Source: Promethearchaeota archaeon
Lineage (GTDB): Archaea > Asgardarchaeota > Lokiarchaeia > Sigyniarchaeales > SOKP01
Reading direction: 5' to 3'
NCBI GenBank assembly: GCA_030615145.1
Contig: JAUWZT010000033.1
Coordinates: 1 to 19,351 of the forward strand
DNA length: 19,351 nt
The notes beneath the pieces were generated by a model, which was given only the letters and a program-made list of their open reading frames with translations, ran no database searches and had not been told where the DNA came from. This document shows positions 6,446-15,109 of the stretch, piece after piece (position 1 is the stretch's first letter; every line of letters begins with the position of its first letter). The translations under genes were made by a program, and so were the position numbers.

Positions 6446-9400
6446 TTGAGTGCTGAAAGATTATCTAATAACGATAAATGGGTCGTTTTAAAAAGCTTAT
6501 TTGATGAGAAGGGTCTAGTGCGTCAACATCTCGATTCTTATAATATTTTTATTGAAGATGAAATGCAAAGTATAGTAGATGAATCGAATGAAGTAGTACC
6601 TGATATTCCCGGCTTCAAAATAAGTTTTGGGAAAATTAAGGTGGGGGTGCCTAAAGTCAGGGAAGCTGATGGTGCCACGATGGAAATCACACCTATTGAG
6701 GCTAGAATTCGAGAATTAAGTTATGCTGCGGATATTATATTAGAAATGACTCCCATAACTATTGATGAACGAACTCAAAGGGAGGAAGCGGAAGAGACAC
6801 TTGATATATATATTGGTAAAATACCTATAATGCTAAAAAGTTGTCGTTGCCCTTTGGAAAACTTAACAGAACAAGAGTTAATTAACCGAGGAGAAGACCC
6901 ACTTGATCCCGGTGGATATTTTATAATAAATGGGACTGAGCGCGTACTGGTAACGCAAGAAGATTTAGCTCCCAATAGAATTTTAGCGGAAGAGGCAAGT
7001 AGAAGTTCAAGTGCTACACATCAAGCAAAAGTATTTTCTACGAGAAGTGGTTTTCGGGCACCTGTAACTATCGAAAGAAAGAAAGACGGAAATTTAAGAG
7101 TCTCGTTTCCTTCTGTTCCAGGCAAAATTCCGCTTGCGATCTTAATGCGTGCCTTAGGGTTACACTCTGATAGAGAAATTTTTGAAGCTATTTCAGAAAA
7201 TGATGATATTCAGAAAGAATTGATTCCAGTTATAGATGTTGCTTCGGAAATCCAGGTATTAAAAGATCCTGAAAAATCTCAACAAAATGCTTTAGATTAT
7301 ATAGGAAAGAGAGTCGCAATTGGGCAAACAAAGGATTACCGAATTAGAAGAGCGCTTCAAGTTTTAGATAGATACCTTTTACCTCATATTGGAAATGCGG
7401 AAGAGGATCGAATAAAGAAAGCTTATTATTTAGGTCAAATGGCTCAAAAAGTTATGGAACTCGCCTTAAAATTTCGTGAGTCTGATGATAAAGATCATTA
7501 TGCCAATAAAAGATTGAAATTAGCTGGTGAATTATTTACATCCCTATTTAGAGTTGCGTTTTTAAATCTTGTAAAAGATATAAAGTACCAACTAGAACGT
7601 ACCGCTGTTCGAGGGAGAGCTCCTAATATCAAAACTGCTGTGAGAGCAGATGTAATTACTGAAAGGATAAGACATGCTTTAGCAACAGGCAACTGGGTTG
7701 GAGGTAAAGCTGGCGTTAGTCAATTGTTGAATAGGACAAATCATGTTGGTACATTAAGTCATTTAAGGAGAGTAATATCGCCATTAAGTAGAAGTCAACC
7801 GCATTTTGAAGCGAGAGATTTACATCCCACCCAATGGGGTAAGATTTGCCCAGCAGAAACTCCAGAGGGGCCAAATTGTGGTTTGGTTAAAAATCTTGGA
7901 TTAGCTTCTATTATTTCTATTGGCGCCGATGAGAGAATTATTGAAAACATATTAATAGATTTAGGAGTAATTCCAATTAATGAAGTAAAAAGAATAAAAG
8001 GGGAAAAGGTAAATGTATTTCTTAATGGCAAATTAGTTGGTATTCATCAAAAATATAATCCCTTTTTAAATCAACTTAGAGAGAAGAGACGTAAAGGCGA
8101 GATTGGTCAACATGTGAATATTGGATATTATAACGATTCTAAAGAGATTCAAATAAATTGTGATGCAGGGAGAGCGACTAGACCATTATTTATAATTAAG
8201 AACAAACAAATCCTCATTACGAAAGAAGATGTAGAGAAAATTAAACAAGGTAAGTATGCGTGGACAGATTTGATTCAGAAAGGCGTTATTGAATATCTAG
8301 ACGCAGAAGAAGAAGAGAATGCTTATATTGCTATGTTTGAAGAAGATATTACGGCTGAACATACACATTTAGAAACTTCTCCTGCTGCTATTTTAGGAAT
8401 ATGCGCTTCGATAATCCCATTTCCAGAACATAATCAATCTCCACGAAATACATACGAAGCGGGAATGGTAAAACAAGCGTTAGGACTATTTGCTGCAAAT
8501 ATGCATTTAAAACTTGATACACGTGGTCATACGCTTCATTATCCACAACAACCATTAGTTATAACGAGCCCAATGAAGATAATTGGAATTAATCGCCGAC
8601 CAGCGGGACAAAACTTTATAGTTGGCATGATGAGTTTTGAAGGCTATAATATTGAAGATGCAATTATTATAAACAAATCTTCAATAGAACGCGGTCTCGC
8701 ACGCAGTCATTTCTTCAGAACTTATGATGCCGAAGAAAGGAAATATCCCGGAGGAGAATTGGATAAATTCGAAATACCAGAAAGAGGCGTTAGGGGTTTC
8801 AAATCCGCTGAATCTTATCGATTATTATCTGAAGAAGATGGGATTATCGAACCTGAAACCACTGTAAATGGGGGCGATGTTTTAATAGGACGCACATCTC
8901 CTCCACGATTTATTAAATCTTACGAAGAATTTGAATTGATGCAACCAAATAGAAGAGAAACTTCAAAAAATATGCGTCACAATGAGAAAGGAATTGTAGA
9001 TACCGTAATTATTTCTGAAACTGTTGATGGTAATAAATTAGTTAAAATTAAAGTGAGAGACTTACGTATTCCTGAATTAGGAGATAAATTCTCTTCACGA
9101 CATGGACAGAAGGGGGTACTGGGATTAGTCCAGCCGGCTGAGGACATGCCTTTCACTTCAAATGGCGTAATTCCAGATATAATTGTAAACCCTCATGCCA
9201 TGCCATCAAGAATGACCTTAGGACAGCTCTTTGAAGGAATTAGTGGTAAAATTGCGTGTACAACCGGAGAATTAGGTGATGCAACAGCGTTCGAATGGAA
9301 AGATATCACGAAACTTCAAGATCAATTAGTAGAAGCAGGATTTGAATTTAATGGAAGAGAAGTAATGTATAACGGAATTACAGGAGAAAAATATGAGGCA

Positions 9401-9817
9401 GGAATTTATTGTGCCCCAATTTATTACCAAAAATTGTATCATCTTGTTGCAGACAAACTTCACGCAAGAGCAAGAGGTCCGGTTCAAATTCTAACTAGAC
9501 AACCAACAGAAGGAAGAGCAAGAGAAGGGGGTTTACGATTCGGCGAGATGGAACGAGATTGTTTAGTGGGTCATGGGTCCGCTTTATTATTAAAGGAAAG
9601 ATTGCTTGATGAGTCTGATAGAACTGTAATTTTAGTTTGTGAGAAATGTGGGCTTTTAGCAGTTTACGATCGAAACAAAGATAAAAGATATTGTCCTATA
9701 TGTGGACAAGGAACTGTAATATCAAAAGTAGTATGTTCTTATGCTTTTAAACTGCTACTCCAAGAAATGATGAGTTTAGGACTTGCGCCACGTCTAAAAT
9801 TAAAAGAAAAAATTTAA
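6446..9817 (+). CDS. rpoB: DNA-directed RNA polymerase subunit B, unsplit
   Basis: This is the second-largest subunit (beta/RPB2 homolog), full length at 1123 residues and not divided into B' and B'' as in methanogens and halophiles. The TTG start is followed by the conserved W-VLKSLFDEKGLVRQHLDSYN segment, with an AGGT five bases upstream. Seen later are GGYFIINGTERVLVTQEDLAPNR written in its usual place, the active-site acidic pair in GYNIEDAI (E737-D738), KFSSRHGQKG (881-890), the zinc site C1065-x2-C1068 and C1083-x2-C1086, and the C-terminal FKLLLQEMMSLGLAPRL clamp segment. The rpoA' and rpoA'' genes that follow rpoB in most archaea are absent; instead a convergent gene of unknown function begins. 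Confidence 0.97.
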   Translation: MSAERLSNNDKWVVLKSLFDEKGLVRQHLDSYNIFIEDEMQSIVDESNEVVPDIPGFKISFGKIKVGVPKVREADGATMEITPIEARIRELSYAADIILEMTPITIDERTQREEAEETLDIYIGKIPIMLKSCRCPLENLTEQELINRGEDPLDPGGYFIINGTERVLVTQEDLAPNRILAEEASRSSSATHQAKVFSTRSGFRAPVTIERKKDGNLRVSFPSVPGKIPLAILMRALGLHSDREIFEAISENDDIQKELIPVIDVASEIQVLKDPEKSQQNALDYIGKRVAIGQTKDYRIRRALQVLDRYLLPHIGNAEEDRIKKAYYLGQMAQKVMELALKFRESDDKDHYANKRLKLAGELFTSLFRVAFLNLVKDIKYQLERTAVRGRAPNIKTAVRADVITERIRHALATGNWVGGKAGVSQLLNRTNHVGTLSHLRRVISPLSRSQPHFEARDLHPTQWGKICPAETPEGPNCGLVKNLGLASIISIGADERIIENILIDLGVIPINEVKRIKGEKVNVFLNGKLVGIHQKYNPFLNQLREKRRKGEIGQHVNIGYYNDSKEIQINCDAGRATRPLFIIKNKQILITKEDVEKIKQGKYAWTDLIQKGVIEYLDAEEEENAYIAMFEEDITAEHTHLETSPAAILGICASIIPFPEHNQSPRNTYEAGMVKQALGLFAANMHLKLDTRGHTLHYPQQPLVITSPMKIIGINRRPAGQNFIVGMMSFEGYNIEDAIIINKSSIERGLARSHFFRTYDAEERKYPGGELDKFEIPERGVRGFKSAESYRLLSEEDGIIEPETTVNGGDVLIGRTSPPRFIKSYEEFELMQPNRRETSKNMRHNEKGIVDTVIISETVDGNKLVKIKVRDLRIPELGDKFSSRHGQKGVLGLVQPAEDMPFTSNGVIPDIIVNPHAMPSRMTLGQLFEGISGKIACTTGELGDATAFEWKDITKLQDQLVEAGFEFNGREVMYNGITGEKYEAGIYCAPIYYQKLYHLVADKLHARARGPVQILTRQPTEGRAREGGLRFGEMERDCLVGHGSALLLKERLLDESDRTVILVCEKCGLLAVYDRNKDKRYCPICGQGTVISKVVCSYAFKLLLQEMMSLGLAPRLKLKEKI

Positions 9818-9907
9818 GCAAATTATCTCATTTTTACTCTATTTACTATAATTTATCAATTAAATAACCAAACTTCAATTATAATTGTAAAATAAAAAAA
9901 AATAGAT

Positions 9908-10327
9908 TTAAAGACCAAATCCTAGGAAATTATAAAGTTCTGGTATCATAGTATAGAGAAGAAACAAGAAAAACAATGTTAGTAAAGATATCCATACAGC
10001 TTGATCCCAAGAAAGGTCGATTAAAAATTTTGTTAAAATCAAAATAATTAGAAATCCAATGATAGGCGTTAATTGAGTTAAATGGTTTCGGCCACTAAAA
10101 TCTATTAAATCACCAATTTCTTCTAATACATTATTTACTGCTCCCAGAATTATTGGTATTATTAAGACGCATAAAAAAGCTAAGAGAATAATAAAAAATT
10201 TTTTATCAGAAGCTTTAGTTTTAGAATTAATAAGCAAAACCGAGATGTAAATGATTAAAGCGACAAGTACAGTTGCTAGTATTAGCCACAAAATAAAGAA
10301 TAAAGTGCTTTCTCCTTGAAATAACAT
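9908..10327 (-). CDS. Hypothetical four-helix membrane protein
   Basis: The protein has 139 residues from the ATG at 10327, which has GGAG eight bases upstream; the TTG two codons earlier is too close to that site. Four hydrophobic segments are visible, roughly residues 8-33, 41-63, 84-104 and 109-130. The loop between the second and third holds acidic residues (EEIGDLIDFSG) and the loop between the first and second is lysine-rich (KTKASDKK), which suggests that the latter faces the cytoplasm. I recognise no family. It is transcribed in the same direction as another small membrane protein gene upstream and converges on rpoB. Confidence 0.75.
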   Translation of the reverse strand: MLFQGESTLFFILWLILATVLVALIIYISVLLINSKTKASDKKFFIILLAFLCVLIIPIILGAVNNVLEEIGDLIDFSGRNHLTQLTPIIGFLIILILTKFLIDLSWDQAVWISLLTLFFLFLLYTMIPELYNFLGFGL

Positions 10328-10335
10328 TTTCAAAA

Positions 10336-10339
10336 CTCC
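10336..10339 (-). promoter_or_regulatory. Shine-Dalgarno site of the four-helix membrane protein
   Basis: GGAG on the minus strand is spaced eight bases from the ATG at 10327 and decides between that codon and the TTG at 10333. Confidence 0.55.
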
Positions 10340-10370
10340 AATTTAATTTTTAAGTTTGTTTAAATAATAA

Positions 10371-10378
10371 TTTATAAG
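10371..10378 (-). promoter_or_regulatory. Likely TATA box of the four-helix membrane protein gene
   Basis: CTTATAAA on the minus strand predicts a transcript start near 10348 and a leader of about 20 bases that includes the GGAG site. Confidence 0.45.
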
Positions 10379-10401
10379 AAAAAAATTCTCCTTCTTTTAT
10401 A

Positions 10402-10433
10402 AATGTTGATCATATTTATTATTGATTAACATT
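10402..10433. repeat. Imperfect inverted repeat, 11-base arms, 10-base spacer
   Basis: AATGTTGATCA (10402-10412) faces TGATTAACATT (10423-10433). Ten of eleven positions are complementary; the exception would be a G-U pair in RNA. It lies about 24 bases upstream of the TATA box of the four-helix membrane protein gene, a place where an archaeal activator could bind. It could also be a transcript-end structure of the gene at 10535-10762. Confidence 0.55.
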
Positions 10434-10441
10434 GAGATTGA

Positions 10442-10459
10442 ACTAATTTTGAAATTAGT
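10442..10459. repeat. Perfect inverted repeat, 8-base arms
   Basis: ACTAATTT and AAATTAGT are separated by two bases. It lies nine bases beyond the previous inverted repeat, further from the four-helix gene. Role unknown. Confidence 0.5.
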
Positions 10460-10534
10460 AATATTATAAGGATTTATGGATAATTATACAAAGTTGAAAA
10501 AAATTAAAATTAGGTGCTTTTGTTAATGGATTAA

Positions 10535-10762
10535 TTATATACCAAACGATATAAGGAAGAAATGGAACGCGAAACCTAGAAATACGGCTGCAAAGGTTGT
10601 TGAAAGGATCGAGAGTTTAATTGATAATTCCCTTCCATATCTTGTATAAACTATTAAAATCGTTAAACTAATCAATCCAACTATCAGAAAAATCCACGCT
10701 AATATCCAAATAGTTAATGAAGGAACTTGAAAATCATTAATTTGAAGGAATGTAAACAACAT
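10535..10762 (-). CDS. Hypothetical small two-helix membrane protein
   Basis: The protein has 75 residues from the ATG at 10762; a TTG immediately before it would add one. There are two hydrophobic segments (about 16-40 and 49-73) joined by a short polar loop, YTRYGRELSIK, whose positive charge places it probably in the cytoplasm. I recognise no family. Its open frame, codon pattern and position upstream of another small membrane protein support a real gene, but at this size chance cannot be excluded. No strong Shine-Dalgarno site is visible. Confidence 0.55.
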   Translation of the reverse strand: MLFTFLQINDFQVPSLTIWILAWIFLIVGLISLTILIVYTRYGRELSIKLSILSTTFAAVFLGFAFHFFLISFGI

Positions 10763-10963
10763 CAATAATCGCTAAATTTTTTTATGATTTAAATTATATG
10801 TTATCTTTTATTTTTTTTTAACTTTATTAATGTTCTCAAGATTAGCATCTTTTGACTTAATTTTAGTCACTTCTTATTAAATAAATTAAAATTTAAAGTT
10901 ATATTCTATTAATATTATCATTATTTAGATCTATTTTATTAAAAGAAAATTAATGAGATAAAA

Positions 10964-11746
10964 ATGCATTTCTTAAGTAGATTAATTGAAAAACCAATTT
11001 TAAAGGATCCTGCAAAAAATCATATGAACATTCATAGACATTTCTACAGGTATTCTAAAGGAGATTTTATTGGTCCCGCATTAAAAATCACTAAAACTAA
11101 AGCAAAAATAACTCTGAAAGGAACTCATGAATATGAAGATTTAATTTCAGAAATTGTCGTTAAAACAATTTCGGAGCCAGAAAAAAGTTTTGAAGTAAAA
11201 GGAAAACTAATTACTGGCATGGATTTATCAGAGACCATCACGGATTTAGGGTTAAATTGGATTTTAAAAAAATCTACGGGTAAAACAAAGAATTACAAAG
11301 CAGAAATTGTCGATCAAATTAACAAAAATCAGTTACTCCAAGCAATTGAGGTATTTCGAGAAAATAGTTATTTGTTACTCTCCTTTATTATTAACACAAC
11401 CATTAAAGTCACAACCAAAAAAAACATACCGCAGCCATCTAAAAAAAAGGCTGAAGATGATGATTTAAGTAAAAGAATTCAGTTTTGCACTGGAACTATG
11501 AGTAATACAGATGCAAATATTAAGATGATTTTAGATTCAGTTGCTTCTGATTTTAAAACGGACATTCCTAATAACTGGAAAACTATTATTTTGCTCAATA
11601 ACTACAACATAACTGAGATTGTGATTCCAAAAGACATCAAGGACTCTCGCTTACTAAGGATTATGGCTATTAGGAAAGGGAAAATGTATCGATCAATTAA
11701 TATAGATGGCGAACTAATAGAAAAACAGTATTCAATCTTTGTTTAG
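10964..11746 (+). CDS. Hypothetical protein, two-part, soluble
   Basis: The protein has 260 residues from an ATG, with no signal peptide or membrane segment. An N-terminal part (1-145) begins with a histidine- and aromatic-rich stretch (NIHRHFYRYSKGDFIGP) and continues as mixed alpha/beta. A lysine- and acid-rich linker (about 148-168) follows, then a C-terminal part (170-260) that looks like alpha/beta with strands IILLNNYNITEIVIP and RLLRIMAIRKG. I do not recognise the family. It lies about 100 bases upstream of the TFE gene on the same strand; a run of seven T after its stop suggests that it ends on its own. Confidence 0.7.
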   Translation: MHFLSRLIEKPILKDPAKNHMNIHRHFYRYSKGDFIGPALKITKTKAKITLKGTHEYEDLISEIVVKTISEPEKSFEVKGKLITGMDLSETITDLGLNWILKKSTGKTKNYKAEIVDQINKNQLLQAIEVFRENSYLLLSFIINTTIKVTTKKNIPQPSKKKAEDDDLSKRIQFCTGTMSNTDANIKMILDSVASDFKTDIPNNWKTIILLNNYNITEIVIPKDIKDSRLLRIMAIRKGKMYRSINIDGELIEKQYSIFV

Positions 11747-11753
11747 TTTTTTT
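11747..11753 (+). terminator. Oligo-T tract after the unknown 260-residue gene
   Basis: Seven T residues directly follow the stop codon; archaeal polymerases terminate at such runs. No hairpin is needed or seen. Confidence 0.35.
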
Positions 11754-11847
11754 GAAGTTAAATTCCATCATTTAAAAATTCAAAAAATTTAATTTTTAAA
11801 AAGGTTTATGTAATTATTAATAGAAAAAATATGGAATATTACGTACT

Positions 11848-12438
11848 ATGAAGGAATTAAATCCTTTGTTAAGATCGTTTTTATATATAATAGGTGGAGA
11901 TATTGCCACAGAAGTAGGAATTCAATTATTGAACTCTGAAAACGAAGATATAACTGATGAAGATATAACAGAAAATATTAAAGAACGAATTAAAAGTGGA
12001 GATTATAAAATAGATATTGACCCAAATGATACTGTTATTTTAAAATTAAATACAGTAAGAAAAACTTTATATGTATTATATAGTGCAAAATTAGCTCAAT
12101 TTAGGAGAATACGTGATAAGTCTACAGGTTGGTTTATATATTACTGGTGGCATCAATTTGATTTGCTGGAAGAAATCTTAATGGAAAAAAAGAGATTAAT
12201 AGAAAGAAAGTTAAGAGAAAGGTTAGAATTTGAAGAAAATAACTATTTTTTTATATGTAAGAATTGTCGAGATTCAAATATTAAATATAATTTTGACACG
12301 GCATTTGAATTGAATTTTAGATGTCCAAATTGTGGAGATCCATTAGAAGCTCAAGATAATCAAAATTTTATTCAGTTTTTAAAAGAAAAAATAGTTTCAA
12401 TTGAAAATGCTGATTTATCAATTGACTCAGAAATTTAA
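11848..12438 (+). CDS. tfe: Transcription factor E, alpha subunit
   Basis: TFE, the homolog of the N-terminal part of TFIIE-alpha, assists promoter opening by RNA polymerase with TBP and TFB. The protein has 196 residues, slightly longer than usual. Residues 1-100 form the winged-helix domain, with the typical STGWFIYYWWHQF stretch at its end (about 92-104), a charged helix with many K, R and E follows, and a zinc ribbon has C137-x2-C140 and C159-x2-C162. An acidic tail of about 25 residues follows. A six-codon open frame (11831-11851) sits immediately upstream and its stop overlaps the ATG. Confidence 0.93.
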   Translation: MKELNPLLRSFLYIIGGDIATEVGIQLLNSENEDITDEDITENIKERIKSGDYKIDIDPNDTVILKLNTVRKTLYVLYSAKLAQFRRIRDKSTGWFIYYWWHQFDLLEEILMEKKRLIERKLRERLEFEENNYFFICKNCRDSNIKYNFDTAFELNFRCPNCGDPLEAQDNQNFIQFLKEKIVSIENADLSIDSEI

Positions 12439-12511
12439 TTATTTCTTAAAAGTGCACCAAAAATGAATACCGGCTAATGAAAATTATCTAAATTTCCAAG
12501 GCGTTTAAAAG

Positions 12512-13048
12512 TTAATCTTTCTTTTTTGTAATAAAAGCAATATCACCAAGAGAGGCCCCGTGAGATTTTTTCATATATTTGCTTTGTTTGGCACTTGGTT
12601 CAATTTCATCTATTTTTTTAAGAAGCGTAATATTGTAGACTTTTTCTATTTTTTTTGCCAATTTTATAGTTGGTTCAACTTTTCCAGCTTCAATTCTTCT
12701 TAGTAAAGAAGGTTTCTCGTTTAATTTTTGTGCAAATTGATCTTGATTAAATCCACGGGAATTTCGAGCATTTCTAATTCTTTTCGCGTAATCATGAACG
12801 ATTTCAATATTTTCATCGCCATCTCTTTTAGGCACAAATTTTTTCACTGGGCTCTTTAGTTTAACATATGTCTGCTGTTGAGGATAGGATCTTTTAGGTT
12901 CATTCCTGATTTTTTTGCCATATTGGGCACAACTTTGACACACAGTAATTTTTGCTTCTTCTATTAAAACTTTTTGTCCTTTTCCCCATATTTTACCTCC
13001 ACATATGGGGCATTCCTTATCAAATTGATTCGATGCTTTTTTTGACAT
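12512..13048 (-). CDS. Multiprotein bridging factor 1 (archaeal MBF1)
   Basis: The protein has 178 residues. Its N-terminal zinc ribbon has C13-x2-C16 and C37-x2-C40. A basic, flexible linker rich in K, P and Q follows, then a Cro/C1-type helix-turn-helix (about 90-146) with RNSRGFNQDQFAQKLNEK and SLLRRIEAGKVEPT. This layout is typical of archaeal MBF1, which contacts the small ribosomal subunit and in eukaryotes bridges TBP to activators. The tail is rich in lysine. It is divergent from PAN, with 243 bases between, and converges on TFE. Confidence 0.93.
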   Translation of the reverse strand: MSKKASNQFDKECPICGGKIWGKGQKVLIEEAKITVCQSCAQYGKKIRNEPKRSYPQQQTYVKLKSPVKKFVPKRDGDENIEIVHDYAKRIRNARNSRGFNQDQFAQKLNEKPSLLRRIEAGKVEPTIKLAKKIEKVYNITLLKKIDEIEPSAKQSKYMKKSHGASLGDIAFITKKKD

Positions 13049-13088
13049 AATTCAATCTTATATACAATAATTTCTAAGGAAAAGTACT

Positions 13089-13097
13089 ATATATAAT
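13089..13097 (-). promoter_or_regulatory. Likely TATA box of mbf1
   Basis: A TATATATA-type box about 45 bases upstream of the ATG predicts a short leader of about 15-20 bases. A second TATATA at 13060-13065 is too close to the start codon to serve. Confidence 0.45.
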
Positions 13098-13291
13098 GAA
13101 TTGGATGTAGAACTCTTAAAATTTTCTGTTTAAAGCTAAAAATCGTTATAAAATATAACCTATAAATTTTTTAGAAATCGATAATTTTATCATATTAGTG
13201 TATTACCTTAAATTTAAATGAATAAAATGTTATTAATAAATTAGAAAATTTTCTTGAAATTTAAATAAATAAAAGATGGGGTATTTTCTTT

Positions 13292-14500
13292 TTGACAACA
13301 ACTAAAGAAAGAAGAAAAAAGGAAGAAACTAAAGATGAAGAGTATTTAATTACTTATACAAGGCACTTAGAAAAGAGATTAAGAAATTTAGAGACTGAAA
13401 AACAGTTGTTAGATGCTGAACGTCTAAGATTGGAACAAGAACTACATAGTTTAAGAAATGAAATTGATCGGTTAAGAGAACCTCCTTTAGTATCTGCTAC
13501 TGTAATTGACATGTTAGATGAAACGGGTAAAGTTATTGTAAAAAGCTCTACTGGCCCTAGCTTCGTTGTTAACCCTAGTAGGAAGGTTAAAAACGAAAAT
13601 CTATCTCCAGGAATGAGAGTCGCTTTAAACCAGAGAACTTTCGCAATAATGGAAATCTTACCAACAAAATTAGATCCTTTTGTAAAAGGAATGGAAGTTA
13701 TCGATGCAATTCCCAATATTACTTACGAAGATGTCGGTGGTTTAGATGAACAAATATTAGAAGTAAGAGAAACTGTTGAATTACCTCTGTTAAAACCAGA
13801 ATTGTTTAAAAGAATAGGGATTGATCCGCCTAACGGCGTTTTACTTTTTGGACCTCCAGGGACCGGTAAAACATTAGTTGCGAAAGCGGTTGCCCATGAA
13901 ACAAACGCTACATTCATTAGAATAATAGGATCGGAGTTAGTTCAAAAGTTTATTGGTGAAGGTGCTCGTTTGGTCAGAGAAATATTTAATTTAGCAAAAC
14001 AAAAAGCCCCCACTATATTATTTATAGATGAATTAGATGCTATCGGGTCTCAAAGATTAAAAATTGCTACATCTGGCGATAGAGAAGTACAAAGGACTTT
14101 AATGCAATTATTAAGTGAATTAGATGGATTTGAAGAAAGAGGAGATGTAAAAATAATTGGCGCAACAAATAGAATTGATATTTTAGATCCGGCTTTATTA
14201 AGACCAGGTAGATTTGACAGAATGATTGATTTTCCAATCCCAGATGGGGAAGCTAGAACTTCAATCTTTAAAATTCACACAAGAAATTTACGTATTGATG
14301 GAGTATTAAACTTTAAAAAGTTGGTTGAGTTAACTGAAGGAGCGACGGGAGCAGACATAAAAGCAATCTGCACTGAAGCTGGAATGTTTGCAATAAGAAA
14401 AGAAGCTGACGCAATTATTAAAGACGATTTTATTGAAGCAATAAATAAAGTCATGAATAAAATGAAAGATAAAGCTATTGAATCTAAGTTATACTCTTAA
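13292..14500 (+). CDS. pan: Proteasome-activating nucleotidase PAN
   Basis: PAN is a hexameric AAA+ ATPase that unfolds proteins and feeds them into the 20S proteasome; it is the archaeal ancestor of the 26S Rpt ring. The protein has 402 residues, initiated at TTG because the next in-frame ATG lies at residue 74. It has an N-terminal coiled coil (about 15-62), an OB domain starting after the conserved proline pair at 64-65, Walker A GPPGTGKT (187-194), a pore loop KFIGEGA (219-225), Walker B LFIDELDA with D246 and E247, arginine-finger region LLRPGRFDR (302-310) and a C-terminal HbYX motif, Leu-Tyr-Ser, for docking into the proteasome alpha ring. No proteasome subunit gene is within the window. 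Confidence 0.96.
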   Translation: MTTTKERRKKEETKDEEYLITYTRHLEKRLRNLETEKQLLDAERLRLEQELHSLRNEIDRLREPPLVSATVIDMLDETGKVIVKSSTGPSFVVNPSRKVKNENLSPGMRVALNQRTFAIMEILPTKLDPFVKGMEVIDAIPNITYEDVGGLDEQILEVRETVELPLLKPELFKRIGIDPPNGVLLFGPPGTGKTLVAKAVAHETNATFIRIIGSELVQKFIGEGARLVREIFNLAKQKAPTILFIDELDAIGSQRLKIATSGDREVQRTLMQLLSELDGFEERGDVKIIGATNRIDILDPALLRPGRFDRMIDFPIPDGEARTSIFKIHTRNLRIDGVLNFKKLVELTEGATGADIKAICTEAGMFAIRKEADAIIKDDFIEAINKVMNKMKDKAIESKLYS

Positions 14501-14520
14501 TCTTCCTTTTTACAAACATA

Positions 14521-14534
14521 TTAAATATTTATAA
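14521..14534 (+). promoter_or_regulatory. Likely TATA box of the PUA-NAC cluster
   Basis: TTAAATATTTATAA is centred about 43 bases before the ATG at 14570 and predicts a leader of roughly 17 bases. This suggests that the PUA and NAC genes are expressed separately from PAN. Confidence 0.4.
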
Positions 14535-14569
14535 CTTTATTTTTATGTAAATAGTTGCAGTAATTTAAT

Positions 14570-15061
14570 ATGGAAAACAAACAATTCTTTGCTTTAAGAA
14601 AAGTAAAGGCTATTTCTGATTACCAATTTGGACAAACAATAACAAATATTCTATTTGAAAATGATAATGATATCCATATTGAGTTTTCTAAAAAAACGGA
14701 TAAAATAAAGCATATATATTACGATGAGAAACTTTTGTTAAATTTGAGACCGACTAATGGATTCTTAACGTTAAGTTTATTTGCAGCTAATAAAATAATT
14801 AAAAACATTTCAACACCGAAATTGAGAGCAGTCGTGTTGAATGATATATCTGATTTTATTAGAAAAGGTCGTAACGTATTTTGTAAACATGTTTTGGATA
14901 TAGATGATAATTTAAGACCTTTAGATGAGATTATTGTTGTAAATCAAAAGAATAACCTTTTAGCAATTGGAAGACTAGCTATCCCCATTCCTTATGTTCG
15001 AAGTTTTAAAACTGGAATCGCAATAAAAGTTCGGAAAGGAATCGATAAATCAAAATTATAA
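14570..15061 (+). CDS. PUA-domain RNA-binding protein
   Basis: The protein has 163 residues. The C-terminal half (about 84-160) is a PUA domain: LRAVVLNDISDFIRKGRNVF, then DDNLRPLDEIIVVN and LLAIGRLAIP, the pattern also found at the C-terminus of archaeal tRNA-guanine transglycosylase and ArcS. The N-terminal half has a mixed alpha/beta character and no catalytic motif that I can see. Small PUA proteins of this type often lie next to NAC genes in archaea, and here NAC follows after 48 bases. They are presumed to bind tRNA or rRNA; the target is unknown. Confidence 0.8.
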   Translation: MENKQFFALRKVKAISDYQFGQTITNILFENDNDIHIEFSKKTDKIKHIYYDEKLLLNLRPTNGFLTLSLFAANKIIKNISTPKLRAVVLNDISDFIRKGRNVFCKHVLDIDDNLRPLDEIIVVNQKNNLLAIGRLAIPIPYVRSFKTGIAIKVRKGIDKSKL

Positions 15062-15109
15062 GCCTTAATAAATTTTAACAATATATAGTTAGGAGTTAAT
15101 GAGAAAAAA

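Noticed and set aside
9876..9887. Palindrome CAATTATAATTG between the convergent rpoB and membrane protein genes
   Set aside because: A 12-base A/T palindrome is expected by chance in such AT-rich spacers, and there is no promoter next to it.
10853..10869. TGACT/AGTCA inverted repeat upstream of two divergent genes
   Set aside because: Five-base arms with a seven-base spacer are too weak to support an operator call.
13354..13716. Long antisense open frame opposite the pan coiled-coil and OB region
   Set aside because: A shadow of the codon pattern of pan; its translation shows no domain and it lies wholly inside a well-established gene.
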